Part shown: positions 21,571 to 36,200 of the stretch, in pieces
Layout: each line of letters begins with the position of its first letter
How positions within the stretch are numbered: the stretch's first letter is position 1
Assembly: GCA_916613615.1 (NCBI GenBank)
Contig: OU744732.1
Span: 36,209,280 to 36,273,279, forward strand
DNA length: 64,000 nt
From: Steromphala cineraria
Taxonomy: Eukaryota; Mollusca; Gastropoda; Trochida; Trochidae
Reading direction: 5' to 3'
The notes under the pieces: generated by a model
What the model was told of the DNA's origin: nothing
Databases searched by the model: none
Seen by the model: only the letters and a program-made list of their open reading frames with translations
Position numbers and translations under genes: made by a program

Positions 21571-23054
21571 AGTTCAAATGCTTCAAGAAAAGTTAACAGC
21601 TTAGTGAACACATTCTTGAATGGACGTGTGAGTCAAGATTCGAACACGCAACCCTCCGAAATTTGACTCGGAGCGTTTATACACTGGGCTATGGAGAGAA
21701 CACGGGACTTGAGAGTTTGTTTGTGAGTCTGAACCCGAAGGTTATTTGTAATATTTACGGGTGCACCCTGCTCCATTCGCGTATATGTTATCGCTTTTTG
21801 CTCCAACGTATTACCTGATATCCATCGGGCCAAAACCCTCGTAAAGCTACAAATAGCAAGCCAATCAAATGATGCCCTTTAAACGAGAGCGGTAAACTGG
21901 TTCCTGGGCCTAGTGCCGCGTGCTCACTTAGTGGAACGACAGCTTCATTCAAGTTAGAATATATCTCACGTCCCGCTGCTAAACCCGTTATATAAAATAT
22001 TAACGAGATTCGCTAGATTACAGATGAGTTAATGGAGGTCGAAATAGTTTGGTTGAAAACAGTCAGGCTAAAAATAGTGTTTAGTATCCGGCCGTCAACG
22101 GAACGTTGGTTTAGGACCGATAGATATCAGGAAATAAGTTGAAGCATAATGCGGAGACGTATACATTGATTATTTTTGCCAAGCCACTCCTTCTTTCCAT
22201 TTCTGAATCTTTTTTCCAATTGGGATTCAGATCGATATTTCTTTTTTCAATGACGTATGTGTAGTGTGAATAGAAGCTAACAATGCGTGTCAAAAAAGCA
22301 ATATTTTCAGAATGTGGTTTAAAATTACAGATTCTTTCGTACATATGTCATCGCTGAGGGTTGAGGTTTTTGATCTAGCCCAATTAGATTTTCACAACTT
22401 TTCTTTATTTTCGTGATTAGCGAGGTTGTCTATATATCGTTGTAAATTGTCAAAACGAATTAGCTCGAACCCAACTCCTCACTTTTCTACATTCTACAAC
22501 TACTCTTAAAAAACTGACTTCCAGTGAAAAAGGGGATTTCATGAAACTGATATTAAACGCTAAAAATAACATGACAATCCTTTTTCTGCATATGATGTTG
22601 TAAAGTAATATTTTTACATAGAAATATCAAATATTTGCTCATGAAACAAAAACAATCAATAATCGAATAAACAAATAAATAGTAGTGTCGTTAGATTTCT
22701 TGTATAGGCAAGAATAGGTTTTCTTTAACACCGTCCGGTTATTAATGTCGCACCATTAAAGAGCTATACTCCATGTGTTGTTGGGGAGTCACTTATTCTT
22801 AACTTCATCAATAGTTATATTTGATCGAGAAACCATCATTTAAGAGCCAATCGATGTCACTGTCGTATTCCTATAGGGAGTAGACGTACCCCTGTTGACT
22901 TTGGATTGCCAAAACTGTGTCGACGTCAATATTTGCCTAATGTTTTTAGGGAATAGAGTTTTTTAAAAGATGGATCTAAGTTTATCGAAAATTTCTGTAC
23001 GTGTAGATTGTATCAATATTATCAATACTAAAGGGTAATTGCTTTTTTTGTTAT

Positions 23055-23885
23055 TTGATCTCACATATACATGTAGGGAGTTTGATGTGCGTACAAACTG
23101 GTCTCAACTTTCTTTAGATCTAGATCTCATGTGTAGGGAGGTTTGATTTGCGTTCCTTAAAACCATACCAAATTGTGACTTTTTTATCTGAAGTGAAGGG
23201 AATTTGACTTGCGTTGCTTAAAACCATACCAATTGGTGACATTTTCCTTTTTATCTCAAGTGTTGGGATTTTGATTTGCGAAGTTTAAAATCATAGTTAA
23301 TGGTGACAACTTCATTTTATCTCAAATGCAGAAGATTTGAGTTGCGTTGCTTAAAACAATACCAAAAGGTGACATCTTTATTTTGATCTCAAGTGTTGGG
23401 ATTTTGATGTGCGTAGTTTAAAATCATAGTTAATGGTGACAACTTCTTTTTATCTCAATGCAGGGGTTTTGATTTGCGTAGTTTAAAACCATACAAGATG
23501 GTGACAATTTTACTTTGATCTCAGGTGTCGGGAGTTTGATTTGCGTAGTAAAAACCATACCAAATGATCACAACTTTATTTTGATCTCAAGTGTCGGGAG
23601 TTTTAATTTGCGTAGTTTAAAACCATGCAAGATGGTGACATTTTTCTTTTTATCTAAAGTGTAGACAGTTTGACTTGCGTAGTTTAAAACAATACCAAAT
23701 GGTGACAATCTTTTTTATCTCAAATGCAGGGAGTTTGATATGCGTAGTTTAAAATCATACCACATGGTGAGAACGTTTTTTTTTTATCTCAAATGCAGGG
23801 AGTTTGATTCGCGTAGTTAAAACCATACTAAATGGTGACAACTTCTTTTTATCTCAAGTGCGGGAAGTTGATTTGCGTAGCTTAA
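23055..23885. repeat. Minisatellite, ~62-bp unit, about 13 copies
   Basis: Each diverged unit reads roughly ATCTCAAGTGTAGGGAGTTT, GATTTGCGTAGTTTAAAACC, ATACCAAATGGTGACAACTT. Unit lengths vary, so no frame is maintained. It lies just 3' of the micro-exon gene. Confidence 0.85.
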
Positions 23886-24067
23886 CCATTTTATCATCAT
23901 TTACCATCATTTTATTAATCCAACATATTTTAAGCTGATGTCTCAGCTTTCAGCAGTTCCGTTTCCCTCAGAAAAAACGACCACAGTGCGTTTATAGTTG
24001 AAAACACAAATAAAATGTTAATATCTGATAAAACTAAAAATATAGACACAAGTTGGTGCGATTCACT

Positions 24068-24073
24068 TTTATT
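24068..24073 (-). terminator. Poly(A) signal of the micro-exon gene
   Basis: AATAAA on the minus strand about 85 bp after the TAA at 24156-24158. This is the first canonical hexamer downstream and gives a short 3' UTR. Confidence 0.55.
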
Positions 24074-24155
24074 ACAATTCAATCATGACCCTTAAGAAGA
24101 TCATGAGATAAGCGGCAATCTCAATACGTGGTATGACTTTGTTAATATATGAATA

Positions 24156-24229
24156 TTAGTCGTCATATTCGTCATAATCCCCCTCATAGTCGGCGTTTTC
24201 AGAGTCTTCGTCCTTCTTTTGAAACAAAC
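24156..24229 (-). CDS. Micro-exon gene, last exon (acidic tail)
   Basis: Acceptor TTTGTTCAG, 74 bp, phase 1, ending in TAA. It encodes GLFQKKDEDSENADYEG then DYDEYDD. The acidic tyrosine-bearing end could be a tyrosine-sulfation context. Confidence 0.88.
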
Positions 24230-27200
24230 CTGAACAAAGATAAGAATGATTTATAAATTTTAAATGAATTTTGATGTTTAAAATATTTTCGAATGAAAAC
24301 ATATAATCTCATCAAAGATATAACATGTCAGTAGTCGCATATCAATAACGTGTCCTTGCTTTTAAAGAGGTCAAGAAAACGCTATGAATTGTGATTTTAT
24401 GAATGGAAAATTATCATAAATACCAAAAATAATAAAAAGAACAAATGGAAGCTAGATGAAACATATTACATTTCAGAAGGTTGATACAAGATAATAGTCT
24501 TTATGATTTTGAATTTTTGAAATATTTGACAAAAGATGTAAATTATACAAATTATGCGATGTTAGGTGAACCATACCTTTCATTTACAGGATATCAAATC
24601 ATTTGTACATGTATATCAAATATTTGACGGTGATGATCGTCATTCTGTTTCAGAATTAGGAGAGAAACCTACTGTGTTTTTTAATTTTCATGGTCGAACG
24701 CGTTCGGCTCCGAATGACATCAGCAGGTATCGAATCTACGTTCGACCACGAACATTAAGAAACACAGTAGGTTTATCTCAATTCTACAATTACGAATTTT
24801 TTAAAGAGTTTTCATCGCGTAACGTCAGTTGTGCTTCGGTCAACCCTATATGTCATGATGTATTCCGCTTATGACGTCATTGTTGACATCATTGAACCAA
24901 AACCGGTTGCGTTTGATCCACAGTCAGCCTGCCGTTTAAAATTACACTATTTCTTGGACATAAACATGCGTGATATTGATGCGAATCAATTTCTACCTAT
25001 ATAAAAGTACATGTACGGGTAGTACAATGATAAAAGACTTTTGATAAGTTTCAGACCAAGAAACTTGCGAATCGTATCGTGAGGTTCGTTTCTGTGACAG
25101 TGTGTATAAAAACGCGGTGAATCGCCCGTCATAAAAATTGTGTTCGAACGAAGGTTCGAGCCAAATAATAAACCATTGAAATTCGAGAATTTTGAAATGT
25201 CATGGTAGAATGTACATAAAACATTCAGGAATGAATTTGAAAGATGTTTTTTCCCTTATACAAAAAAAACCCCCGGATATTTGGTGTCCGTATGCACGCG
25301 TAATTCGTATTCGGACACTCGTTGATGCCTTCAGGGGAATACGCCCTGCTATTATGCATACGCATTTCAGATCAAGTACTATTTTAGTACAAGTGTTAAG
25401 TGCGCAATAAGTACTAAGTATACCGTATCATGCGCTACGTACACATGCAATACCGACCCTAAGCTATAGTATATTTTCGGAATTTTAAATAAGACGATTC
25501 GTCTTGTCCAGCCAGTTAAAACCGGCTCAGTTCCGAGGAACAAAATATTCAAAATATCAAAATATCTATACGGAGATATGAATCCTCTACTCTGAAGTGA
25601 CCGCACCCATGCACCATGTTGTGCAGATACCGATTGGATAGCTGAGTTATCGTAAAGACATGCGACCTACGGGCTGCGGTCGAACTCAGTTGTAAGGACC
25701 TTTCGAAATAACAAGTTTGATTCTCGATAGAGTTTATATTTTAAAACTCATTTTCCTCGGAACTAGGCCGATTTTAATCAAACTGCGTTTTGTCTTACCG
25801 GTTAGGGTTTCTCCAACCCCGCTCATCTTCTCGGGGATCGTCTCAAAGGCTTCTAAAACATTAATGGAAATGCATAATTGATATGTAGTCAAAGTTTACA
25901 ATCGTTGTAATTGAGTCTATGTCGTCATGTTGAATTATTGATACTACTGTAGTGTCAAATTTACATTACCAATCTAGGTAAACCTAGCCTCAATAATACT
26001 CGCTGTACTCCCATACTGAGTCTAGCCAGATACAGTAAGAGGTAGCGTCAGACGACCTTTCGGCGACCTATGACCCTCCAACGTTATATGTGCAAAAGTA
26101 GACTATTGCGGCATGGTAAACCGAGCCCAGATTGATCAATTCGATAAGTCGGCTGACGCGAGCTCTTACTACGCCTAGCTAGACTCAATATGGGAGTATA
26201 GCAAGTGTTATTGAGGCTAGGTTTACTTAGATTGTTACATTACAGACTGCACATTATAAACGGGCAGTAGCTCGGTTTTTTTTGGAAAATTTCATATTTG
26301 CAATTTGTAAATGCTAACAGTATTACTTTTATAGTGTCAAACTTCTCATTACACAAACCAATCAAATGTCCATTAATCAACAAATGAAATTTAAAAATAG
26401 TGAATATAAATCAATTCAAAATATATCATCAAAGTTCAAAATACCTTTCATCTTAGAGAATCCAGATTTTGCCTTTTTCCTCATTTCTGGAAAACAAACA
26501 AATAATAAAAATACGTCCCCTCGAACAGTAATTAACATAAACAAATCTCACTCAAAAGTTCGGTTTTGATATAACGAATATTTGAAACGACGTTCAAAAC
26601 CTTTGGTATATACAGAAGCTATGTGTAAATGATTGTGAAATCGTTTTATCTCCAAGTAACTGATGTTTTTTCGACATATTGACTTTGTTAAATAATGTTT
26701 AAGCGCACATGTCCACATACAATGTATGAACTATATGTCAATGTTTGTTTTACTGTTTCAAGTGCAGATACTTCGGTCCGTACCCCTGTGCCCCCAACAT
26801 ACAAACCATTTTTGGCTAAGACCAACTGATGTTAATTTGAATCGAATTAGAAAGGCTACTTACTCTCAATTCCTTATCATAGAGAGTATAAACTAATTTA
26901 AAATCATGCTGACAATTTACTAAATTGTATTCAATCTAGAAGTAACGTGCGACGATTGTGGTTCGTATGCCAGAATTTAAAATGTACGTATGTATGACAA
27001 TGCAAAGAGTCCGATAAAATAAGGATAGCGTATAATCTATCAACTTGTACAAATAACTTTAAAGCTAGAAACAGAAATTGGATGTCTGTGTGATGCAAAA
27101 AACTATGTATCAAAATAATGAAAATAAATAACAACAGTGAGGACAATAATTATTTTAAGTCAGTTATTGTCAAGTCAAATGTCTTATTTACTTACCTTTT

Positions 27201-30200
27201 GAGAGTCATTTGGCGTGTCATGTGGTTTCAACATATTAATTTAAGAATTGGATTGCTAAACAAGCTGAAAGCTCATATAAATACCGCTGACATGTCATGT
27301 AGCTCTTTAATGATAGCCAAGGCTAAAGATTAAATCAAACAGCGCGTATAACACAATGTCACTAAAAGTGCACACGCTCACATATGAAAACATCACACCG
27401 TTTATGTGTGCCCATTCGGACTTTCGGCTTTTATTTTTGTAACTTAATTATTTACCCTCTCGTCTCTTCTTCATCTTCTTTCGATGCTTTTCTGAAAGAT
27501 TTGAAATAACATTTACTTACATACATACATATCTCAAATAAATAACTCCTTTGAATATATATTCTCTTACAGTTCACATCTATTATACCTATTTTATAGG
27601 ATAAATTGTATCAAAAATCAAGTACACATTCGATGTAGATATATTTTCCCCATACAATACAATTACAATAGGCTATTGTATATGGGAAGGATATATTTTA
27701 TCTACATCGTTCATGTATGTGTACTTGATTATTGATTGATTTACAATTATATTTGATTATTCCCAATTTCCTTTGATATGTAGCCCGCTTGCTTCGTAGC
27801 GGTGGGATAAATATACTAAAGTCAAATAGAGGGAAAATATGTAATTAACAAATCTTACAGAGAGTGAAATAAATAACTAAACTTCTTAGATCCGATTGTT
27901 GCCATTAAAAGAAAGTTCGGCACTGTCCATATTTACCATTATCCTATCGTTGCATATTTTGCTCATATTGCTAGCATTTTATATGTTAAACTGAAATTCT
28001 TATGTGTTAGTACACTCGAGAAAATGATGATAAGAATTTTTACAAACAGATTTGCCATCATATCACGGATCGTCCGTCAGGCTAATTCAAAATCGATCAT
28101 TGTTTAATGTAACCATCCTTCATATGATACAGATTCTTGGGAAATATATTTAGAAATGCTTCAGTGAGTTACTATCCTGGCCAGATCGAACTTTCAATTT
28201 TATCTGATAAGTATAACGAACAGCCCACCCGGCAGTCCATATGTGAATTCAAGATGAAGTCGTATAATCACCATATATATCTTGTTCAATTTATTTTTTG
28301 TTTAACATAAACTGTACTTCTTCAACATAAGACATAATACTTATCTTAAGTTATCCATTCTCAATATGTCACAATAATTTTCGTATAAAATATATCAAAT
28401 TTGTATAAATACCTTTCCTCTCTTTCATCTTTGCCTTCCTATCTGAAATATTAATACATACTCAGGAACAAAACAGATTTAAAGGGACAGGAGCGCTTCT
28501 TTTTTTTAACTTTTATATTTTAAATTTTTAATTGTTTATTGTACGTTAATGCTAAATGTATTAGTTTGATAGTGTCAAATATCTCATCTCAATCATCCAT
28601 AGTCAGAGAACAATTTATTAAGATATTAAGTCCATTGGCGGCCACTTTTGTGTGAACAGCTTTTAATTTAATTCAGTTTGTGTAGAAAAAGGATTCGCAT
28701 GGCTCATTGGGGGTTTAACGGGCTGTAGTTTGAGTGATGCATTTTGTTACTGTGATTAGTTGTGCATCAGGAAACGTTTTTCCAAAAGATTTGCCTTTGA
28801 GTATTGTCTTCCTTGTATTATCTCGTGCATAATAGGCACACATGGCTGAGATAATTGCGTTTGATAAACGTAGAGGTCGGGGACATGACAGTGTAACTTG
28901 GGCACATATACAGCTGGAGAATCTCACCCAAGTGTGTTTTGATATCGAATATATCAACGAGTGTTTATATTTGATATCAGAAGACACGAGGGTGAGATTT
29001 CATTTATCATCCAAAATCCTTTTTCACGACGTTTGCATGAAACTTTACATCTATGAACACTGTACTACATGTGTCCTTTAACTCCTAGAGCAAAGATGTC
29101 ATAGCAATGTGATGTCATCGTGTTTATGAAGCCATATCACTGCGACATTATTGTTTATGTGATGTCATAAAATAGTGACGTCATCACTGATGATGCAAAT
29201 TTTTTGTGGTGTCATGTACTTTCTGATTAGAGGGTATTGTTAAAAATCTACTGTCAAAACAATATCCCCTAAGAGATATCGTTTGATCTTCCACAAGTGG
29301 AACACAGTTTTGGATTATAAAATGTAATACTGATCTTAATGACCAATTGAAAGGATTAGATTAACAAATTACTTGAATTCATATAATCTTGCTGCAGTAT
29401 ATATGGTTCTTAATCCTTCAGTCTCAATTACAAGGAATAAGATATTCTCCTGACAGGACAAGCATATTTTAGCTTGTTATGACGAAAGACAGATTCGGTT
29501 GGATACTTGAAACATTCAGTACCTTCCATACTTTTCCCCCCTCTGCCATGGCGTGAACCCATCCATCCTGAAAGTGAACATCAAAACATACGTGAGTGAG
29601 TTGGGATTTATGCTCCATCCTTTTAATGCTGAGCGGAAAGCAAGGGTGCAATGTCTTAACGTCTTTTGGCATGACGCGGCCTAGTAACGAACCCAAGCCT
29701 CTCCTGCGACGGGCGGACGCACTACTAACTGAACTAACTGAACTACTTTCCGGTAACGGGTTTCAACAATATTTCATTTATCAAACTCAAGGATTGTAGT
29801 TTTATTAAACAAAGCAATTCATGACCCCTGGATGTGTTCGGGGCGGGGTTATAATTAAGACCCGGTTTGTATTCGAGGAAATAGGTCAATCTAGCTTACC
29901 TCTTTTATTTAGCATCCAAACTTACAAAATTACGTTGGTAGGACGTTGTAACAACGTTAGGTTTACGTCAACCGGACGTTATCATAAACGTCCCTCGTGT
30001 GAATCACTTAACATGAATTTTAAGCGCGTTCAATACCTTATGGCACTGTTTGTTTGAACATTAATATTTCATATATGTTTTTATAAAGATAATGGTGGGG
30101 AAAAGCATACCTGGTCTCATTCCTTTTCCACCTTTTTTATCTTCATCAGTCTCTCCATCTGTAAAATTAACAACATTTTATTGTTCTATACCATTTGCCA

Positions 30201-33200
30201 TGTTTATTGGTATTTCAGTGAGATTATAAATATCTGGAATAATTGGAACTACGGATCAATAAGCAGTTAATTCGAAAATAAATAATTTCAAAACATTTGA
30301 TGTGGTTTGGAAACTACATTAGGACTTTATACTAAATTGAATTGTCATATCTGCCACAAAAACACATTCATAAGTGTAATATTGAAAACTGAATTTCTAA
30401 ATTCAGTGACAAAAATGGACATATTTTTTAATACAGCAACACCAATGGCGAAAAATAAGATATCAAAGGTTCCACAAATTGCAATTCCCTCAACAATAAG
30501 CTTATTCAAACTTGTTATAAACCTAGCTCTTCACATTCTCTGCCAGATTAAGTAAATCTAACCTCAATATTATCCGTTTTACTCATATACTGAGTCTAGA
30601 AAGGCCTAGTAGAGGGTCGCGTCAGCCCACGTATCGAATTGACCAACCAGAACTCAGCTTACCAAACCACAAAAGTCTGCCTTCACACGTATAACGTTGG
30701 TCTGTCAAAGGTCGCAGAAAGGTCGGCTGACGCGACCCTCTACTAGACCTTTCTAGACTCAGTATAGGAGTGAAATATTGAGACTAGGTTTACTTAGCTG
30801 GTTCTCTGTCCACATGTCGTCAAATTTTGATAAAACCTTCGGTGTAATGGAAAAATGTCTCGGTCTTCATGCGTATACACCAAGAGGTAAAGATTTGCAA
30901 TGAAAACTTTCCGAAACAATTCAGCCAATGAAAACACTCCATGGATGAAAAGCTTTATTCTTTTCACCGAGACGTCCTAATTCAGATTCCTTATCACGTG
31001 ACCTACGCCTGTTCTGTTATACCAAAATCACAGTATCACGAACATAGTCGAAAAAAATTAGGTTTCGAACTAATTCATACTAAGGCTATGGCTAACAAAA
31101 TAATTTTGGAACGGCATCGGTGTTTGCACAACTACATGTAACTTTTATTGAATCTAATCACGCTTTTTCCCGAGAAATGCTTGTATTATGACAGAGGTAG
31201 GATGAGAACTCTATTACTTGACTTACCTTTGTGTGAATAGAAGTTTAGTAAAAAGGAAAGAAATACGATTCTACTAAGAGACTTGAAAATAATCGAATAC
31301 CTTTCTTACTCTTTGTCCCCCTTCCATGATGGAAACGTTTCATCCAGTCTGAAAATACACATCATATCAACTTTTATACAGCATGATACGAAAGCCAATC
31401 CAATTTTTGTTTTCAATCAGACGTGTTATTCTATATTCTTTTCCCCAAATTTTATAAAATTTTCTACAAAATAGAATACTGTGCGTGGTCAAAACTCAAT
31501 TGAATTATTTCTCGCGCATATACATTTCAAAAGTGTTGTTAATGAAAATAATATATAAGTTAAAACTGGAATAAAAATCCAACCTCGTCTTTTTCCTCTT
31601 CCTCCTTCTTCATCACTCTTGTTATCTGTAAAATGTAGATAAAAATTCGATATGGCCGATAGAGAATACGATACACGATTATTTATGTCACAAAGATCAT
31701 AAACATGTCTTATAGACATGTAAGAAGTAGCCCCCACAAGATTGTATATGAACACTCTTGCACAACAAGTTATAAGTGATATAACTTATATAACTAAACT
31801 ATTATTGAAGTTTATTCAAGTCAAGATCTTTTAAAAAGAATGAAATTCCATTCATGATGTTTATTTGAAAGCATCTGAGGGTTTATGATAATCATAATCA
31901 ATAACCCAGAATATAAAAAAAAGGTAGAAATAGTTCAAATCATATGTCTTAACTATTTTCTACCTAGGATATCTATCTAGGATATCATAAAACCCAATTT
32001 AATTTTGTTTGAAAATAGATCAGTTTTGTCCTTGGGACACAGATCCCCCCTCAAATAAAAAGTCCTCAATGTTTTCAACCATAGAATTTAAAACAAAACA
32101 AGATATGCACACCTTTAGCTTCATTTAAGTTCAAGCATCCATTTCAAGTTAGAAAATTAACCATTACCAAAAAATAATATAAGATGCCTTTAGGATACCT
32201 ATAAAGCATGTTTGGAAGATTAGCGCAGTCTATCGAGTTCTTTTTAAGGAGAAGTGTATAAAAAAACGCCTTATCATATCAATATAAGCTTTCACTTGCC
32301 CAAAAATTCACCTGAGTTCAACATGTCAGAAATTTGAAAAAACAAATCAAAATTTGAAAAACAAAATATGAGATGCACACCCTTTGAATGCCTATAAGCC
32401 ACGTGTGCAATTTCAATTAAATCTGCTGAACGTGGATAAACGATACCCCGTATAGAGTGGTTACGTACGGATGGACAACCGAGGATAATCCAATATGCCC
32501 CTGCCATATATGGCGGGGGCATAAAACGTTATTTCAAATTAGGACAATATTAATTTATGCTTCCACTGTAAAATGTTCAATTCATACAAGCAATAAATCA
32601 AAGAACAATTTAACAATTTATCATACATGATTGAGTTGGGATTTATGCTCCATCCTTCTAATGCTGAGCGTAAGGCAAGGGTACGATATTTTAACGTCTT
32701 GTGGCATGACACGGCCTAGTATCGAAACCAAGCCTCTCCGGCGACGGGAGGATGCACTGCTAACTGAACTACTTTCCGGTAACGGGTTTCAACAATATTT
32801 CATTTATCAAACTCAAGGATTGTAGTTGTATTAAAGCAATTCATGACCCCTGGGTGTGTTCGAGGCCGGATTATAATCAAGAACCGGTTTGTATTCGAGG
32901 AAATACGGTTAATTTAACGTCCCTATTTTATTTAGTTTCCAAGCTAAAAAAATTACGTTGTGATGACGTTGTAACAACGTTAGGTTTACGTCAACCGGGC
33001 GTTATCATAAAACGTCCCTCGTGTGAATCACTTAACAAGGATTTTAAACGTGTTCAAAACCTTCTGGCACTGTTTGTTTGAACAATAATATTTCAGATAT
33101 GTATTTTTATAAAGATAATGGTGGAAAAAAACATACCCTGTCTCATTCCTTTTCCACCTTTTCCATCTTCATCAGTCTCTCCATCTATAAAATTAACAAC

Positions 33201-36200
33201 ATTTTATTGTTCTATACCATTTGCCATGTTTATTGGTATTTCAGTGAGATTATAAATATCTGGAATAATTGGAACTACGGATCAATAAGCAGTTAATTCG
33301 AAAATAAATAATTTCAAAACATTTGATTTGGTTTGGAAACTACATTAGGACTTTATACTAAATTGAATTGTCATATCTGCCACAAAAACACATTCATTAG
33401 TGTAATATTGAAAACTGAATTCCTAAATTCAGCGACAAAAATGGACATATTTTTTAATACAGCAACACCAATGGCGAAAAATAAGATATCAAAGGTTCCA
33501 CAAATTGCAATACCCTCAACAAGAAGCTTATTCAAACTTGTTATAAACCTAGCTCTTCACACTATCTGCCAGATTAAGTTAATCTAACCTCAATTTTATC
33601 CGTTTTACTCATATACTGAGTCTAGAAAGGCCTAGTAGAGGGTCGCGTCAGCCCACGTATCGAATTGACCAACCAGAACTCAGCTTACCAAACCACAATA
33701 GTCTGCCTTCGCACGTATAACGTTGGAGGGTCATAGGTCGCAGAAAGGTCGGCTGACGCGACCCTCTACTAGACCTTTCTAGACTCAGTATAGAAGTGAA
33801 ACGGATAATATTGAGGCTAGGTTTACTTAGACTGATTCTCTGCCCACATGTCGTCAAATTTTGATAAAAGCTTAGGTGTAATGGAATAATGTCTCGGTCT
33901 TCATGCGTATACACCAAGAGGTAAAGATTTGCAATGAAAACTTTCCGAAACAATTCAGCCAATGAAAACACTCCATGAATGGAAAGCTTTCTTCTCTCCA
34001 CGGAGACGTCATGATTCAGACTCCTTATCACGTGACCTCGGCCTGTCAGTCATACCAACTCACAGTTTAAAGAACATGGGCGAAAGCATTTTAGTTTTCG
34101 AAAGAATTCATACATGACTATGGCTATCAAAATAATTTTGAAACGCTCTCGCTGTTTGCACAACTACATGAAACTTTTATTGCATCTAATCAGGCTTTTT
34201 CCCGAGAAATGCTTGTATTATGACAGAGGTAGGATTAGAATTATATTACTTAAATTACCTTTGTGTGAAAAGAAGACGTTTTATTTAAAAAGGAAAGAAA
34301 TACGATTCTATTAAGAGACTTGAAAGAAATCGAATACCTTTCTTACTCTTTGTCCCCCTTCCATGATGGAAACGTTTCATCCAGTCTGAAAATACACATC
34401 ATTATCAACATCTATACAGCATGATACGAAAGCCACTCCAATTTTTGTTTTCAATCAGACGTGTTATTCTATATACTTTTCCCCCAATTTTATAAAATGT
34501 TCTACAAAATAGAACTCTGAGCGTGGTCAAAACTCAATTGAATTATTTCTCGCGCATATACATTTCAAAAGTGTTATTAAAAATAATCTATTATAATCTA
34601 CTTATATATATATAAGTTAAAACTGGAATAAAAATCCAACCTCGTCTTTTTCCTCTTCCTCCTTCTTCATCACTCTTCTTATCTGTAAAATGTAGATAAA
34701 AATTCGATATGGCCGATAGAGAATACGATACACGATTATTTATGTCACAAAGATCATAAACATGTCTTATAGACATGTAAGAAGTAGCCCCCACAAGATT
34801 GTATATGAACACTCTTGCACAACAAGTTATAAGTGATATAACTTATATAACTAAACTATTATTGAAGTTTATTCAAGTCAAGATCTTTTAAAAAGAATGA
34901 AATTCCATTCATGATGTTTATTTGAAAGCATCTGAGGGTTTATGACAATCATAATCAATAACCCAGAATATAAAAAAAAGGTAGAAATAGTTCAAATCAT
35001 ATGTCTTAACTATTTTCTACCTAGGATATCTATCTAGGATATCATAAAACCCAATTTAATTTTGTTTGAAAATAGATCAGTTTTGTCCTTGGGACACAGA
35101 TCCCCCCTCAAATAAAAAGTCCTCAATGTTTTCAACCATAGAATTTAAAACAAAACAAGATATGCACACCTTTAGCTTCATTTAAGTTCAAGCATCCATT
35201 TCAAGTTAGAAAATTAACCATTACCAAAAAATAATATAAGATGCCTTTAGGATACCTATAAAGCATGTTTGGAAGATAAGCGCAGTCTATCGAGTTCTTT
35301 TTAAGGAGAAGTGTATAAAAAAACGCCTTATCATATCAATATAAGCTTTCACTTGCCCAAAAATTCACCTGAGTTCAACATGTCAGAAATTTGAAAAAAC
35401 AAATCAAAATTTGAAAAACAAAATATGAGATGCACACCCTTTGAATGCCTATAAGCCACGTGTGCAATTTCAATTAAATCTGCTGAACGTGGATAAACGA
35501 TACCCCGTATAGAGTGGTTACGTACGGATGGACAACCGAGGATAATCCAATATGCCCCTGCCATATATGGCGGGGGCATAAAACGTTATTTCAAATTAGG
35601 ACAATATTAATTTACGCTTCCACTGTAAAATGTTCAATTCATACAAGCAATAAATCAAAGAACAATTTAACACTAGAAAGGATGCTTCCTCTTTCAAATG
35701 ATGAATTAATTTAATATAAACACAATAAATGGATGCTTCCAATAAAAAAAAGATGAATTAATTTTATGTAAACACAATAAATTGGTGCTTCCAATAAAAA
35801 AAATGATGAATTAATTTGATATAAACAGAATAAATGGGTGCTTCCAATACAAAAATGACCAAGAAACATATTAAGTCGTCATCTTCCATTTGGTAACTAT
35901 ATCAAAAGGACTGGATTCTTCTACTACAAAATTATCAATGGTCACAAAATATCAATAATCTACTGAACATGGGTAATCGATGTCTCAACTTAAAAGCATA
36001 GCTAATTCAAGTAAAGGTTCAATTTCATAATACATGATCAGATACACACAATAAATTGATATCTCCACTTGAAATTATCAATAAATGCACCCTACTAAGT
36101 ACTAAGAACTTTTGTTCAATTCAACTTAACATTACAGTGGAATCTGTCTACATTGACATCTGTCCAATCCGACAATCTGTCTAATCCGACATATTTAACA

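Larger units (their letters stand above)
19126..23054. other. Intergenic region upstream of lectin gene B
   Basis: It should contain the gene B promoter. I recognise no gene. It holds an inverted-repeat element (19820-20194) and a retrotransposon remnant (20620-21570). The small open frames at 19133 and 19447 are unsupported. Confidence 0.45.
29588..32612 (-). repeat. Tandem duplication, copy 1 (~3.03 kb)
   Basis: Direct repeat of 32622-35672. It contains three micro-exons (30111-30158, 31301-31348, 31584-31625), a SINE and a MITE-2. By eye, the part from about 31640 onward is almost identical to the other copy, whereas the part before about 30100 is clearly more diverged. Confidence 0.93.
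32622..35672 (-). repeat. Tandem duplication, copy 2 (~3.05 kb)
   Basis: The partner of 29588-32612, separated by only ~10 bp. It has the same order of three micro-exons, SINE and MITE-2. The duplication starts at TTGGGATTTATGCTCC and ends after CAAAGAACAATTTAACA. Confidence 0.93.

Noticed and set aside
29090..29190. Cluster of GATGTCAT/TGACGTCA (CRE-like) as an enhancer
   Set aside because: Such motifs recur across this genome's repeats, and nothing links this cluster to a promoter.
29596..32825. Frames MSWDLCSILLML... as a small gene pair
   Set aside because: They lie antisense in a tRNA-derived SINE.
30307..33587. Plus-strand frames METTLGLYTK... in both duplicate blocks
   Set aside because: Conserved only because the DNA is duplicated; they overlap intron sequence of the minus-strand gene and have no splice or domain support.
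32292..35579. Identical 76-codon minus-strand frames
   Set aside because: Identity follows from the near-identical half of the duplication; no in-phase splice sites join them to the gene.
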